Positions 24,001 to 32,029 of a stretch of DNA of 39,290 bases are shown here, one piece after another. Every line of letters starts with the position of its first letter. Position 1 is the first letter of the stretch. A program made the translations under genes and the position numbers. The stretch comes from Alkalicoccus daliensis. Its GTDB lineage: Bacteria > Bacillota > Bacilli > Bacillales > Salisediminibacteriaceae. The notes under the pieces are model-generated. The model ran no database searches, was not told the DNA's origin, and saw nothing but the letters and a program-made list of their open reading frames with translations. The stretch is taken from NCBI RefSeq assembly GCF_900103955.1, contig NZ_FNIL01000019.1:1-39290 (forward strand), given 5' to 3'.

Positions 24001-24311
24001 ACAACATTGTCCATCGTAGGATTATCTAATTTTAAGTACCACATGTCCTCTGCAGTGGAAGCATCTACCATGAATTTGGCCCAATATACTGATTCAGTAT
24101 ACCCGTAACTCGGGGCTGCGCCGGTTACTTCTTCAAATTCCAGCTCCTGTACTTCTTCCAGCTGGAGCTCCCCGGTCTCATCTTCCAGTACTTCCATATG
24201 CATATGAATATTGGCAATGCCTTCTTCCTCGTCCAGTTCATGCAGTATTTCTGCATGCACAGAAGGGACAAAAAACAATAATAATATTAACATCACTACC
24301 ATTTTTTTCAT
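21072..24311 (-). CDS. Seven-transmembrane dual hybrid histidine kinase (7TMR-DISM)
   Basis: A 1079-residue membrane sensor. It has a signal peptide (1-20, ending VHA), an extracellular 7TMR-DISMED2-like beta domain (about 28-165) and seven membrane helices (about 180-390). The first HisKA has His417 (TSHELRTPLNG), and the first HATPase has DTGIGIS and GMGIGLHLSK. A receiver domain follows with Asp712 (LIIMDVMMPK) and KPVDRRE, then a coiled coil (about 790-835). A second HisKA has His843 (ISHELGTPVTFLQ) with a second HATPase (DNGEGI, GTGLGLAI). DISM receptors are thought to sense carbohydrates or other small ligands. Two complete kinase cores around one receiver allow an internal relay before the separate OmpR-type regulator encoded next. 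ATG 24311 has CGGAGGG upstream. Confidence 0.93.
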   Translation of the reverse strand: MKKMVVMLILLLFFVPSVHAEILHELDEEEGIANIHMHMEVLEDETGELQLEEVQELEFEEVTGAAPSYGYTESVYWAKFMVDASTAEDMWYLKLDNPTMDNVVIYEVGPDNDVETREAGDLFPYNQRELNNRVFVFRYDFSEREGIYTYYMRHETEGAMQLPITFSNQTVYSENTQSDYLILGLLAGLAGVMAVYNFFIYLSLKNSSYLYYVMFIVVNLFTFLSFTGLAYQFIWPEAVWWNNRAIIFFLTLSNIMALLFARNFLELRKLIPKALRYFQIAIAANIIILLIWIFSYSIALEISIVASILTVFVVLTTAVIRFRQGYHPAIYFIFAWQFFVVGVIISISTDLGVVPYSFFTKYAWQIFTSVELILFSFALTNKINIIRQEKDRARQEMLETLQRTDELKNEFLAMTSHELRTPLNGMIGIAESLKEGAAGKQTKLTRYNLDLIVKSGERLALLIGDITDFSRLENKDFHLRISKVDIVETLNVVVQMIRVMNNKPTLEIINKVKKLPLIYADEHRIQQILYNLLINAVRYTKEGSIIIEGKADAEKVTLFMKDTGIGISENELQLIFDPFQRGTNADHSYKEGMGIGLHLSKRLIELQGGEITLQSQLGEGSTFSFSFPVAEEAHQKNMQLEKEHMNAAPVPEAPVSREMLQGRILIADDEEVNVRVLTNYLRLAGYEVTAVSNGSEVLEKVSSGNYDLIIMDVMMPKISGYNACRELRKTYSYTELPILMLTARGLIEDRLAAYETGANDYLVKPVDRRELLIRVETHIKLSRAVFELEERRIELEGLNEILERKVEIRTSELETKNSELEYKNEQLTEMEASRIEMLSNISHELGTPVTFLQNYIQTVKEGFIDANDEKYLKIVQQKIHLLDRLIFDLFDLVKLESGSMNMMLQEIEIHAFLEEMYHYFSWELKEAGIHFPPPVLKGITNEDDYFVCIDKERLLQVFSNLIGNARKFVKEDPFIQIEAALLPADAEGDTKLRISIYDNGEGIKAEELQSIFKRFYKVTDYKQKKAIQGTGLGLAITKEIVEHHQGTIWAESIPGNGTVLSFTLPAVKKSEEKGMEYYG

Positions 24312-25084
24312 AAAGTCCCTCCGATATCTCTGACGTGAAAACTTGCCTGCAGATATTAATATAGTATCGCGGTATTAGAAAGAAGGGCGCTTAATGCTGG
24401 AATATCCGTACAAAGGTAAAATTAAGGAGCAGGTGCAGCAATATTCCCTATGAAGTTCATGCAGCAGTGCAGCCTTTTAAGCCAATAATCATCAGTGACA
24501 GCAGTTTGATTTTGAGAAGAACGTACTCCTAAATTTAAAATAGTACTTTTAACTTATTTTTTTACCAATTACCAATGTATTAGTCACATTTTTATTGTTT
24601 CTTACCATTATAGCAACTTTTCAGAAAAATAGGTTAATTACATTCAATTTGTGTATTAATTTATGTTTTTCCAAAGTGGTTCACCGGCCTTCCTTTGATA
24701 AATCTCTATATACTAGCATTTTTAAATCTCTATTTAACTTAGCCTCGAAAAATTATGAGTATTTATTTTTATAATTTTCTACTCCTGACGCCACAAACTG
24801 CTTTTCCCAATCAGAACTTTAAAGTAATAATATAAAAAAGTAGGGGGATAAATGACTGATTTATTAATTCAGCAGGTAATACTGTCATTTTGAAATTCTT
24901 TTGGCTTCACGATTTATCGCAATTCAAAAAGAGTCACTATAATTGGAAGTACTTCATTGTTTTTTGGATGACATTTACCCACAAAAAAACTTCTGGGAAT
25001 ATTAATATTCCCAGAAGTAATACTTCACAGCGCAAAGCCGTAATATTTCTATATTTAATCACTTAAAATACCTGCGTTACTCTC
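24312..25084. other. Long AT-rich intergenic region upstream of the kinase gene
   Basis: No gene is supported. The left part is the leader of the kinase operon, with AT-rich -10-like sequence near 24355. A plus-strand GGGGG-ATAA-ATG at about 24842 opens a 13-codon frame only. An imperfect inverted repeat TTTTGAA...TTCAAAA lies around 24890-24930. The right end holds the terminator of the acidic membrane-protein gene (24983-25018). I see no riboswitch, tRNA or repeat shared with the rest of the window. Confidence 0.6.
24983..25018 (-). terminator. Terminator after the acidic membrane-anchored protein gene
   Basis: A perfect 30-bp palindrome (arm ACTTCTGGGAATATT, 24989-25003; complement 25004-25018), followed on the minus strand by seven U residues. 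Confidence 0.88.
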
Positions 25085-26824
25085 TTAAAAGGTTTCTCCA
25101 CTGAAATATGCATCGATCTCTTCTTCGAGCTCCTGCAGATCTTCTTCCTCTAAAACATCTGTTTCTTTTGCGATATCAAGAAGCTGCTGCTGCGCAGTAA
25201 ACAAATAGTACAAACCTGCGTCAACTCCTTCATAGAAATCATCTACCATATACTGTTCGTGTGTACCCTCTTCGATATAATCTGTATAAAAATCCAGCAT
25301 ATCAATTGCCAGGCTGTGTTCAAACATCCCGTCAATGTAGTACTCTCTGATAAAATTAACTTCTGCTGTGTTCAGTTCAATGCCCATTAAATCGTACATT
25401 ACTGGATCCGCCTGATTTCTATAGCTTTCTATATGCGTAGAGATGGTAATTTGATGCTCCACTGAGTCAATAATGTTTCCGAGATAAAATAAACTGTCGT
25501 ATTCCGAATATGCATATAAGGTGTCAAAGAAAACTGCCAGATCTGCTTCTATTTCCTCTTCTGAGGACTGAATAGCAGGCGGTTCTTCTTCCAGATTCTC
25601 TTCATAAAATTCAAAATCCATATCTGCATCTTCATATTCATACATATAAGGGTCATATTCCATCATAAACTCTTCCATTTCCCAGTCGATCTGGTATCCG
25701 ATATCATTCAGCTGCTCCTCTGTAATATCTTCTCTATCCTTTCCATAGAATACATAAGAAACTTCGGTACCATATTCATACTCACTGTGTACTTCTCCAC
25801 TCATTTGTAATGTTTGTCCTTCTTCTTCAAAAGACACAGTAATATCCATCAGGCTTTCCTGAATTTTATTTCCTGATATTAAAAATGCTGCATCCACAAA
25901 TAGATCTACTTCCTCAAATTCTTCCCTTGCATCTTCCACATCTTCCATAGATTCTTCAATCGGCTGCTCCGAGGATTTTTCAAATGCCTCTCTTGCCTCT
26001 TCATCCTCTTTTACTTCTTCCAATGCATAAAGTAATGAATCAATAAGAATTTTTTCATCTGTTTTTACATGAATCCAGTTATCTTCCTCTGTGACGAGTT
26101 CATCTTCTCCATGTTCTCTCATATAATCGAGCATTTTTTCTACAATAAATGAGCCGAGATAGCGGTCATCTGCATCTTCAGCAAAGATACTTTCCTCCAG
26201 ATCGAGAGAATCTCTGTACTGTTTTCCAGAAAATCCTTCTTCCAACACAGGAAGAAACCTTTCGTTTAATTCTCTGGAAAAGAATTCGCCCACTTCTTCT
26301 CCCTGTGTTAATTCCTGCAGTTCTTCCTGCAGCTCAGGAATATTAGGAAGAATTTGATGAGAGACTGTATTTATCAGATCCGATCCGAATGCTGCATAGG
26401 GATCCAAATCTACAGCCATATTATTTTCACCTTCATCAAAATAAAGTGCAAAAGGAACGAGCAAAGATACATCTTCTCCATAAACCTCCCCTTCAATTCC
26501 AAAAGAAGAGCTTACTTCTATTATTTTATTTTCACTGTCCCATATCAACCCACTGGTCCCTGACATGTTTTTCAAAATATCCTGCATTATATGAAAATAT
26601 GTTTCTTCCTCTCCATAAAGACCCAGCTCTTCTGAATCAATATCCATATCCAAAGACATGTTATAAGTACTTGTCACTTCCACTTGATTTTCTTTTGTTA
26701 AGCTTTCCATTGCCCGTGCTAACTTTATTTCAGGAGAAGTTAAGAATGAATAAAGCACTGCTCCTCCGATAATTAAAAGTAACCCTAACGTTGCTCCTAC
26801 ACCTAATTTTCTTTTGCTGTCCAC
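25085..26824 (-). CDS. Acidic membrane-anchored extracellular protein of unknown function
   Basis: I do not recognise the family. The frame is open from TTG 26848, with GTG also at 26836. GTG 26824 has AAGGGTGG eight bases upstream and gives MDSKRKLGVGATLGLLLIIG (579 residues). A short positive N-terminus and one hydrophobic segment (about 6-27) anchor a large outside domain. That domain begins SPEIKLARAMESLTKENQVE and is extremely rich in Glu, Asp and Tyr, including EEVKEDEEAREAFEKSSEQP and a MEYDPYMYEYEDADMDFEF-like stretch. There are no cysteines or known catalytic motifs. The organisation recalls other bacillar proteins with repeated cystatin- or LolA-like beta domains, but this is a guess. 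It is a single gene with a strong terminator. Confidence 0.7.
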   Translation of the reverse strand: MDSKRKLGVGATLGLLLIIGGAVLYSFLTSPEIKLARAMESLTKENQVEVTSTYNMSLDMDIDSEELGLYGEEETYFHIMQDILKNMSGTSGLIWDSENKIIEVSSSFGIEGEVYGEDVSLLVPFALYFDEGENNMAVDLDPYAAFGSDLINTVSHQILPNIPELQEELQELTQGEEVGEFFSRELNERFLPVLEEGFSGKQYRDSLDLEESIFAEDADDRYLGSFIVEKMLDYMREHGEDELVTEEDNWIHVKTDEKILIDSLLYALEEVKEDEEAREAFEKSSEQPIEESMEDVEDAREEFEEVDLFVDAAFLISGNKIQESLMDITVSFEEEGQTLQMSGEVHSEYEYGTEVSYVFYGKDREDITEEQLNDIGYQIDWEMEEFMMEYDPYMYEYEDADMDFEFYEENLEEEPPAIQSSEEEIEADLAVFFDTLYAYSEYDSLFYLGNIIDSVEHQITISTHIESYRNQADPVMYDLMGIELNTAEVNFIREYYIDGMFEHSLAIDMLDFYTDYIEEGTHEQYMVDDFYEGVDAGLYYLFTAQQQLLDIAKETDVLEEEDLQELEEEIDAYFSGETF

Positions 26825-27297
26825 TTGGCCTGCCACCCTTCTATTCAATTATTTCCATGTATAATTATTACATAAAAATTCAAAGGTGAATTTCCTGTTT
26901 TTGTATGAATAAAAGGATACATATTCCAAATATGGCGTATGGAAGAAAAAAGAGAATGATGTCGAACCTCCTACTTCCGGCATAAGTAGATAGAGAACTA
27001 CCTGCTGTTTCTTTAATTCTGCGGGACATCTTCCCATCATCCATTGAGCAAACAATCTTTTAAAAGTGAAAAAGTACAAAGAATCTTTTGTTATTTACAA
27101 AAAATCTTTTTATCATGACAGGGATGTTAAAAAAAAACAGAAAGCGGCACAGTTTCCTTTTAAAATTTTCTATAGAACCATGATAAAATGAACTTCATAA
27201 CCAATTCACAACCGAAGATTTTTAATATCTAATTATTTTGCGGCACAACTCCTCAGCGCAGTCCGCATAATTAAACCGATAAAAGGAGCAAGATGAA
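26825..27297. other. Intergenic region between two divergent genes
   Basis: AT-rich sequence separates the minus-strand acidic-protein gene from the plus-strand precorrin-2 dehydrogenase gene. It contains a small hairpin CTACTT/AAGTAG (26971-26989), a TGATAAAAT -10-like box near 27180 and a TGCGG/CCGCA hairpin in the dehydrogenase leader (about 27239-27268). A 76-codon minus frame here (26849-27079) has no start codon context and looks spurious. Confidence 0.5.
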
Positions 27298-27915
27298 ATG
27301 AGCATGCTGCCCTTATTTGTAAATCTTAAAGGTAAAAAAGTATATATTATTGGAGGAGGTACAGTTGCACTGCGGCGAATTCAACATCTGCAGAAAAGCA
27401 ATGCTTCTCTTATCGTGATCAGTCCTGAGGCGGAAGATGAAATTCAAACCATGCACTCTCATCAACAATTAACATGGAAGAAGAAAGAATATGAAGGAGA
27501 AAAACTGGCAGACGCTTCCCTGATTATTTTAGCGGCCGGCAATAAACAGGTTCATGATGCAGTGTATGAGAATGTCTCCAGTACCACTTTTATAAATGAT
27601 GCCATGAACGCAGCTTGGGGAAACGCAGCGGTACCCGGGACTGTACAGCGGGGAAAATTAAATATTGCAGTTCATACGAACGGAGCAAGTCCGAAACTCA
27701 CAAAACAAATTACAGCGTCGCTGGAGAAAAATTTTGATCATGATTACGGTGAGTATGTAGATTTTCTCTATGAAGCGAGGCAGTGGCTGAAAAAAACAAA
27801 TTTTTCTGCCGGAAAAATGCAGGCTTTGCTCGAAGAATGGCTTTCAGAGGAGTATCATGCTAAAGAAGCACAGCAGAAAGTACTCCAAATGTTAAAAAAC
27901 CAAGCGCAGCAATAA
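27298..27915 (+). CDS. ylnF: Precorrin-2 dehydrogenase (siroheme synthesis, YlnF/Met8 N-terminal type)
   Basis: The 205-residue protein oxidises precorrin-2 to sirohydrochlorin with NAD. It begins MLPLFVNLKGKKVYIIGGGTVALRRIQHL (Rossmann GGG at about 18-20), then ILAAGNKQVHDAV with the catalytic-Asp region INDAMNAAWGNAAVPGTVQR. A dimer domain carries IAVHTNGASPKLTKQI and a small C-terminal helical part. It provides the step missing from the sumT-sirB cluster on the opposite strand, which together make siroheme for sulfite reductase. AAGGAG lies ten bases upstream of ATG 27298; ATG 27304 is an alternative. In B. subtilis ylnF is the last gene of the cysH operon; here it is detached and convergent to cysI. 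Confidence 0.93.
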   Translation: MSMLPLFVNLKGKKVYIIGGGTVALRRIQHLQKSNASLIVISPEAEDEIQTMHSHQQLTWKKKEYEGEKLADASLIILAAGNKQVHDAVYENVSSTTFINDAMNAAWGNAAVPGTVQRGKLNIAVHTNGASPKLTKQITASLEKNFDHDYGEYVDFLYEARQWLKKTNFSAGKMQALLEEWLSEEYHAKEAQQKVLQMLKNQAQQ

Positions 27916-28344
27916 GGAAAAAACATAATAAAAACTGCTCAGTTTGCGGACTTCCCCGGAACAAAAGGTGTAAGTATAAAAAAAGTTTTGCCTGCTTTAC
28001 ACTACTTCTGCTTCTGGAAAAATTTGCTGATTTACTCTCATTGGGGCCGCTTTACTCTTGCGTTATGGTAAATTACTGATTTTGTACAGACTTAACTCCC
28101 GCGTAAACCATTTACTCCTACACTGGAATACTTTTCTCATTTTTAAAGTGACGAATTTCCATTTATTCATTTTTCCAGCACTGGAATTCATTTTTTACCT
28201 CACGCATCTGCAGCGCGCCGACGCAAAAAAACGCTCAGATTTTATGCGGTGCTTCTTGCCTTATGCTATTACGCAAGTCTTTCTTATTCCTCGACAACAA
28301 AAAAGCAGCCGCTGATTCTCAGAGAATCAGCGGCTGCTTTTTAA
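27916..28344. other. Intergenic region with degenerate TTTACTC repeats
   Basis: No gene is supported. TTTACTC or close variants recur (about 28029, 28050, 28109, 28193), and CACTGGAAT followed by a T-rich stretch occurs twice (about 28119 and 28182). A 14-bp palindrome TTCCAGCACTGGAA lies at about 28176-28189. The spacing is irregular. The right end is the bidirectional terminator between ylnF and cysI. Confidence 0.5.
28301..28343 (-). terminator. Bidirectional terminator at the end of the sulfate operon
   Basis: A perfect palindrome with arm AAAAGCAGCCGCTGATTCTC (28301-28320) and its complement; it has A/T runs on both sides and sits just downstream of the cysI stop. Confidence 0.92.
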
Positions 28345-30054
28345 TTATACGGTATGAAAGTTCAAGCCGGAAGTTACTTCTTTAATATACTCAGCACGGA
28401 TAACAAAATCACCAAAATGCTCTCCCGGGAGCTTGTCTTTTGCGTAATGACGAAGCATCGGTTCAAGAATTTCCAGGATTTCCGCTTCTCCGATATTTTC
28501 CCGGTAAAGCTTATTTAAACGGTCTCCGTTAAAGCTTGCACCAAGATAAAGATTGTATTTTCCCGGAGCTTTTCCGATAAAAGCAATTTCTCCAAGACCT
28601 GGTCTTGCACACCCATTTGGGCACCCTGTCATGCGGATAATTATTTCCTGCTCCCGCAGTCCTGCATTATCCAGTACATCATCAAGTTTATCAATCAGCG
28701 TTGGAAGGTACCGTTCAGATTCTGCCATCGCAAGTCCGCATGTTGGAAAAGCAACACACGCCATGGAATTCCTGCGCAGTGCTGAGTTTTCTTTTCCATC
28801 AGTCAGCCCATACTGTACCACCAGCCGCTCGATGTTTTCCTTTTCCGCCTCACTCACATTTGCCACAATCAAGTTCTGGTTCGGAGTCAGCCTGAAATCA
28901 CCTTTATGGATTTTCGCAATCTCCCGAAGTCCTGACTGCAGCGGATAATTCGCATGATCAGCAACTCTTCCATTTTGTATAAATAACGTAAGATGCCACA
29001 TACCTTTATTTTCCACCCAGCCGTAGCTGTCTCCATTGTTGTCAAAGGAAAATTCCCTTGCCGGCTTCATATCCCAGCCGAGCCGGTCATTTAATTCCTG
29101 CCTGATCCAGTCAAGTCCCATCCGGTCCACCGTATATTTAAAACGGGCATATTTCCGCTCAGAGCGGTCGCCGTAATCCCGCTGAATCGTCAGAATTTTC
29201 TCAGCTACCTCTTCTACTTTCTGCGTAGGGCAGAAGCCGAGTACCTTGGCAATCTGAGGGTAAGTTTTATCATCGCCGTGGGTCATCCCCATTCCACCGC
29301 CGACTGTCACGTTAAATCCGAGAAGCCGGCCATTTTTTACAATGGCGATAAAACCAATATCCTGTGTATATATATCAACATCATTTGACGGCGGAACAGC
29401 CACGCCAATCTTGAATTTTCGAGGCAGATACACCTTACCGTACATCGGCTCAGTTTCTTCTTTCGTATCTACTACTTTTTCTTCATCAAGCCAGATTTCA
29501 TGATAGGCTCTGGTTTTTGGAAGCAGATGCTCACTGATTTTTTTGGAAACCTGGTACACTTTTTCGTGCACCGCTGACTGGTACGGGTTTACATTGCACA
29601 TAACATTTCTGTTTACGTCTCCGCAGGCGGCAATGGTATCCATTAGAGAAGCGTTCATTTCCTGCATGCTCTTTTTCATATTCCACTTTAAAATACCATG
29701 CAGCTGAAAGGTCTGGCGGGTCGTGAGCTTCATCGTATTATTTCCGTACTTTTGTGAGAGTTCATCCATTTTCAGCCATTGTTCCGGTGTCGCAACACCT
29801 CCGGGGAGACGGACACGGACCATAAATTGATACGCTGGCTCCAGTTTTTGTTTTTTTCTTTCCAAGCGGAGGTCACGGTCATCCTGCATATAGCTGCCGT
29901 GGAACTTCAGCAGCTTTGTTTGTTCCTCCGGGATGCCTGCTGTAAGTCTGTCTTCAAAGTGCTTGACCAGTTCTCCACGCAGATTGCTGCTTTGTTCTTT
30001 TATTAATTCTGTTTCACTGGGAGGCCCAGCATCATATTTCGAGTATTTTGTCAT
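28345..30054 (-). CDS. cysI: Sulfite reductase (NADPH) hemoprotein beta subunit
   Basis: The 569-residue enzyme reduces sulfite to sulfide with six electrons on siroheme coupled to [4Fe-4S]. The cluster and siroheme cysteines are in [10 protein letters not shown] and [14 protein letters not shown], and siroheme-binding runs [12 protein letters not shown] and GDVNRNVMC are present. The frame is open to 30084, but ATG 30054 has AAAGGAG at eight-base spacing and gives [16 protein letters not shown], the usual start. It is the last gene of the sulfate operon, 136 bp after cysJ with a hairpin in the gap, and is followed by a strong terminator. Confidence 0.96.
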   Translation of the reverse strand: MTKYSKYDAGPPSETELIKEQSSNLRGELVKHFEDRLTAGIPEEQTKLLKFHGSYMQDDRDLRLERKKQKLEPAYQFMVRVRLPGGVATPEQWLKMDELSQKYGNNTMKLTTRQTFQLHGILKWNMKKSMQEMNASLMDTIAACGDVNRNVMCNVNPYQSAVHEKVYQVSKKISEHLLPKTRAYHEIWLDEEKVVDTKEETEPMYGKVYLPRKFKIGVAVPPSNDVDIYTQDIGFIAIVKNGRLLGFNVTVGGGMGMTHGDDKTYPQIAKVLGFCPTQKVEEVAEKILTIQRDYGDRSERKYARFKYTVDRMGLDWIRQELNDRLGWDMKPAREFSFDNNGDSYGWVENKGMWHLTLFIQNGRVADHANYPLQSGLREIAKIHKGDFRLTPNQNLIVANVSEAEKENIERLVVQYGLTDGKENSALRRNSMACVAFPTCGLAMAESERYLPTLIDKLDDVLDNAGLREQEIIIRMTGCPNGCARPGLGEIAFIGKAPGKYNLYLGASFNGDRLNKLYRENIGEAEILEILEPMLRHYAKDKLPGEHFGDFVIRAEYIKEVTSGLNFHTV

Positions 30055-30136
30055 GATGACTCTCCTTTCTAATCGCCGATTCATTGCAACCGGTAAAAAT
30101 ACATTGTATTTGCATCATCGGGAAGGAAGTTCCGCG

Positions 30137-30176
30137 CTGTGGCGCAGCCCGAATAATAATTCAGCTGCGCCAGCAG
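30137..30176 (-). other. Hairpin between cysJ and cysI
   Basis: GGCGCAGC (30141-30148) pairs perfectly with GCTGCGCC (30164-30171). The stem extends four further pairs through one bulged G, to about 12 bp. There is no U-tract, so it is more likely an mRNA processing or stability element than a terminator. The 136-bp gap is the largest inside the operon. Confidence 0.55.
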
Positions 30177-30190
30177 ACCTGCAGTATATT

Positions 30191-31999
30191 TTAATAAACG
30201 TCCCGCTGGTAACGCTTTGCCTGACGCATTTCAGATAAATATGCATCTGCTTCTTCTTCCGAAACGTTTTTCTGTTCACTTACTACCCTTACCAGTGCTT
30301 GATGAACATCTTTGGCCATTCGTTTTTCATCTCCACATACATATACGTGTGCACCATCTTCGAGCCACTGAAACAATTCTTCTCCCTGCTCCAGCAGTCT
30401 GTGCTGCACATAAACCTTTTCTTCCTGATCCCGGGAAAAGGCTACTTCCATATTTGTCAGAATTCCTTTTTCCATCCATGCCTGCCATTCCGTCTGATAA
30501 AGGAAATCAGTGACAAAATGCTGGTCTCCGAAGAAAAGCCAGGAGTTGCCTGCCTGCTCGCTTTCTTCCCGCTCTTCCATAAAAGAACGGTAGGGAGCGA
30601 TGCCGGTACCGGCACCAATCATAATAATCGGTGTTTTACTGTCTTCCGGCAGTTTGAAGTTCTGATTGGACTGCACAAAGACTGGCAGCGTATCTCCCGC
30701 TTCAGACCGCTCTGCACATTGTACACTGCAGACGCCGCTTCTGGCACGCCCATGGGCATCATAGCGCAGTGCTCCCACCGTAAGATGTACTTCATCCTCG
30801 TTTGCTTTTAAGCTGCTGGCGATAGAGTAGAGCCGCGGAGGAATTGGACGCAGCTGTCCGATAATTTCTCCTGCTCCGGCGGACCAAGGTGCAAAATCCT
30901 TTAAAAGATCCAGCAGATCCCGTCCTTCCAAGTACGCTTTTCTCTCTGTTTCATCTTTTATCAGTTCCTGCAGCTTTTCAGAAAAAGGTGCCAGCTTATC
31001 AAGGAGCGGCTTTGTGAGCGTAGTAATATCGTAAGTGGAAGTTAATGCTTCTCTTACAGGGAGAGCAGTGCCCTCTTTTCCTGTTTCCACCGGCTCTTCG
31101 GGATCCCAGTTCATTTCCTGAAGAAGATTTTCTACGAGAACAGGATCATTTTGTGGAATAATGCCAAGGCTGTCGCCTGGCTCATAAGTAAGGTTGGAAC
31201 CTTCAAGGTCCAGTTCTAAATGTCTTGTTTCTTTATTCGATCCTCTTCCGTTCAAGTTAATATTCTCCAGAATTTCTGCATGGAATGGATTCTTTTTTGA
31301 GTGTTTCGGCGTTGCTTTATCAGCAGAAGGAGCAGTTTCCCTCGGAGTTTCCGCAGGGGCTGTGAGAGAAGCTTCCAAATTGGAACGGACTCCTTCAAAC
31401 CAGGATTCTGCATCGTCTTCATAATCTAAATCGCAGTCTACTCTTGGGTAGAAACGTTCTGCTCCCAATTCTTCCAGGCGCTTATCAAAATCTTTGCCTG
31501 TCTGGCAGAAAAATTCATAAGAGCTGTCTCCTAAAGAAAGCACAGAAAATCGGACGCCGGTAAGCTTCGGCGCACGCTTGGACTGAAGAAAATCATAGAA
31601 CGGAATCGCGTTATCCGGTGGCTCTCCATCTCCGTGTGTGCTTGTAATAATCAGAAGATCTTCTTCCTCTTTTATCTGCTTTGGCTTGTAGGAATCCATG
31701 TTGCTGAGCTTCACCTTAAAAGCAGGGGCAAGCTTTTCTGCAAATTCCTCCCCAAGCGCCTGGCCATTGCCTGTCTGTGAGCCTACGAGTATCGTGATGG
31801 CACGTGTTTCTGCCGGGGAAGCAGAAGCTTCCGGCGTTTCTGCACTTTCTGATAATACAGCAGGAGCGGTCGAAGCAGCACTCGCAGCAACAAAGCCACT
31901 CAGCCACTGCTTCTGCCCTTCTGTCATCGTAGGTAATAGCTGATTTAATAATTCAGTCTGTTTTTCGTTGAAAGGACTGTTACTTGTCTGCAAATGCAC
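30191..31999 (-). CDS. cysJ: Sulfite reductase (NADPH) flavoprotein alpha subunit
   Basis: The 602-residue diflavin reductase passes electrons from NADPH through FAD and FMN to CysI. The flavodoxin domain (about 65-210) has ILVGSQTGNGQA and STHGDGEPPDNA. The FAD domain has RLYSIASS, and the NADPH domain has IGAGTGIAPYRSFMEERE, a WLFFGDQH strand and a C-terminal aromatic VY. The frame can start at GTG 32008, but GTG 31999 has AGAGGTG at better spacing. It gives MHLQTSNSPFNEKQTELLNQ, which matches the start of B. subtilis CysJ. It is preceded closely by sirB and followed by cysI. Confidence 0.95.
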   Translation of the reverse strand: MHLQTSNSPFNEKQTELLNQLLPTMTEGQKQWLSGFVAASAASTAPAVLSESAETPEASASPAETRAITILVGSQTGNGQALGEEFAEKLAPAFKVKLSNMDSYKPKQIKEEEDLLIITSTHGDGEPPDNAIPFYDFLQSKRAPKLTGVRFSVLSLGDSSYEFFCQTGKDFDKRLEELGAERFYPRVDCDLDYEDDAESWFEGVRSNLEASLTAPAETPRETAPSADKATPKHSKKNPFHAEILENINLNGRGSNKETRHLELDLEGSNLTYEPGDSLGIIPQNDPVLVENLLQEMNWDPEEPVETGKEGTALPVREALTSTYDITTLTKPLLDKLAPFSEKLQELIKDETERKAYLEGRDLLDLLKDFAPWSAGAGEIIGQLRPIPPRLYSIASSLKANEDEVHLTVGALRYDAHGRARSGVCSVQCAERSEAGDTLPVFVQSNQNFKLPEDSKTPIIMIGAGTGIAPYRSFMEEREESEQAGNSWLFFGDQHFVTDFLYQTEWQAWMEKGILTNMEVAFSRDQEEKVYVQHRLLEQGEELFQWLEDGAHVYVCGDEKRMAKDVHQALVRVVSEQKNVSEEEADAYLSEMRQAKRYQRDVY

Positions 32000-32029
32000 C
32001 TTCTTCACCTCTTACAATTATTTGCACAG

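Noticed and set aside
24842-24893. GGGGG followed by ATG and a 13-codon frame
   Set aside because: Good ribosome site but the peptide is too short and has no partner gene downstream that would make it a leader peptide.
26962-26990. AGGAGGTTCGA on the minus strand, like a tRNA T-arm
   Set aside because: The bases after it do not complete the T stem, and no acceptor, D or anticodon arms can be built around it.
26849-27079. 76-codon minus-strand frame
   Set aside because: No start codon context or ribosome site, low-complexity aromatic composition, and no family resemblance; probably chance.
28058-28315. 85-codon plus-strand frame
   Set aside because: TTG start without SD, runs into the terminator palindrome, and composition follows the AT-rich spacer.
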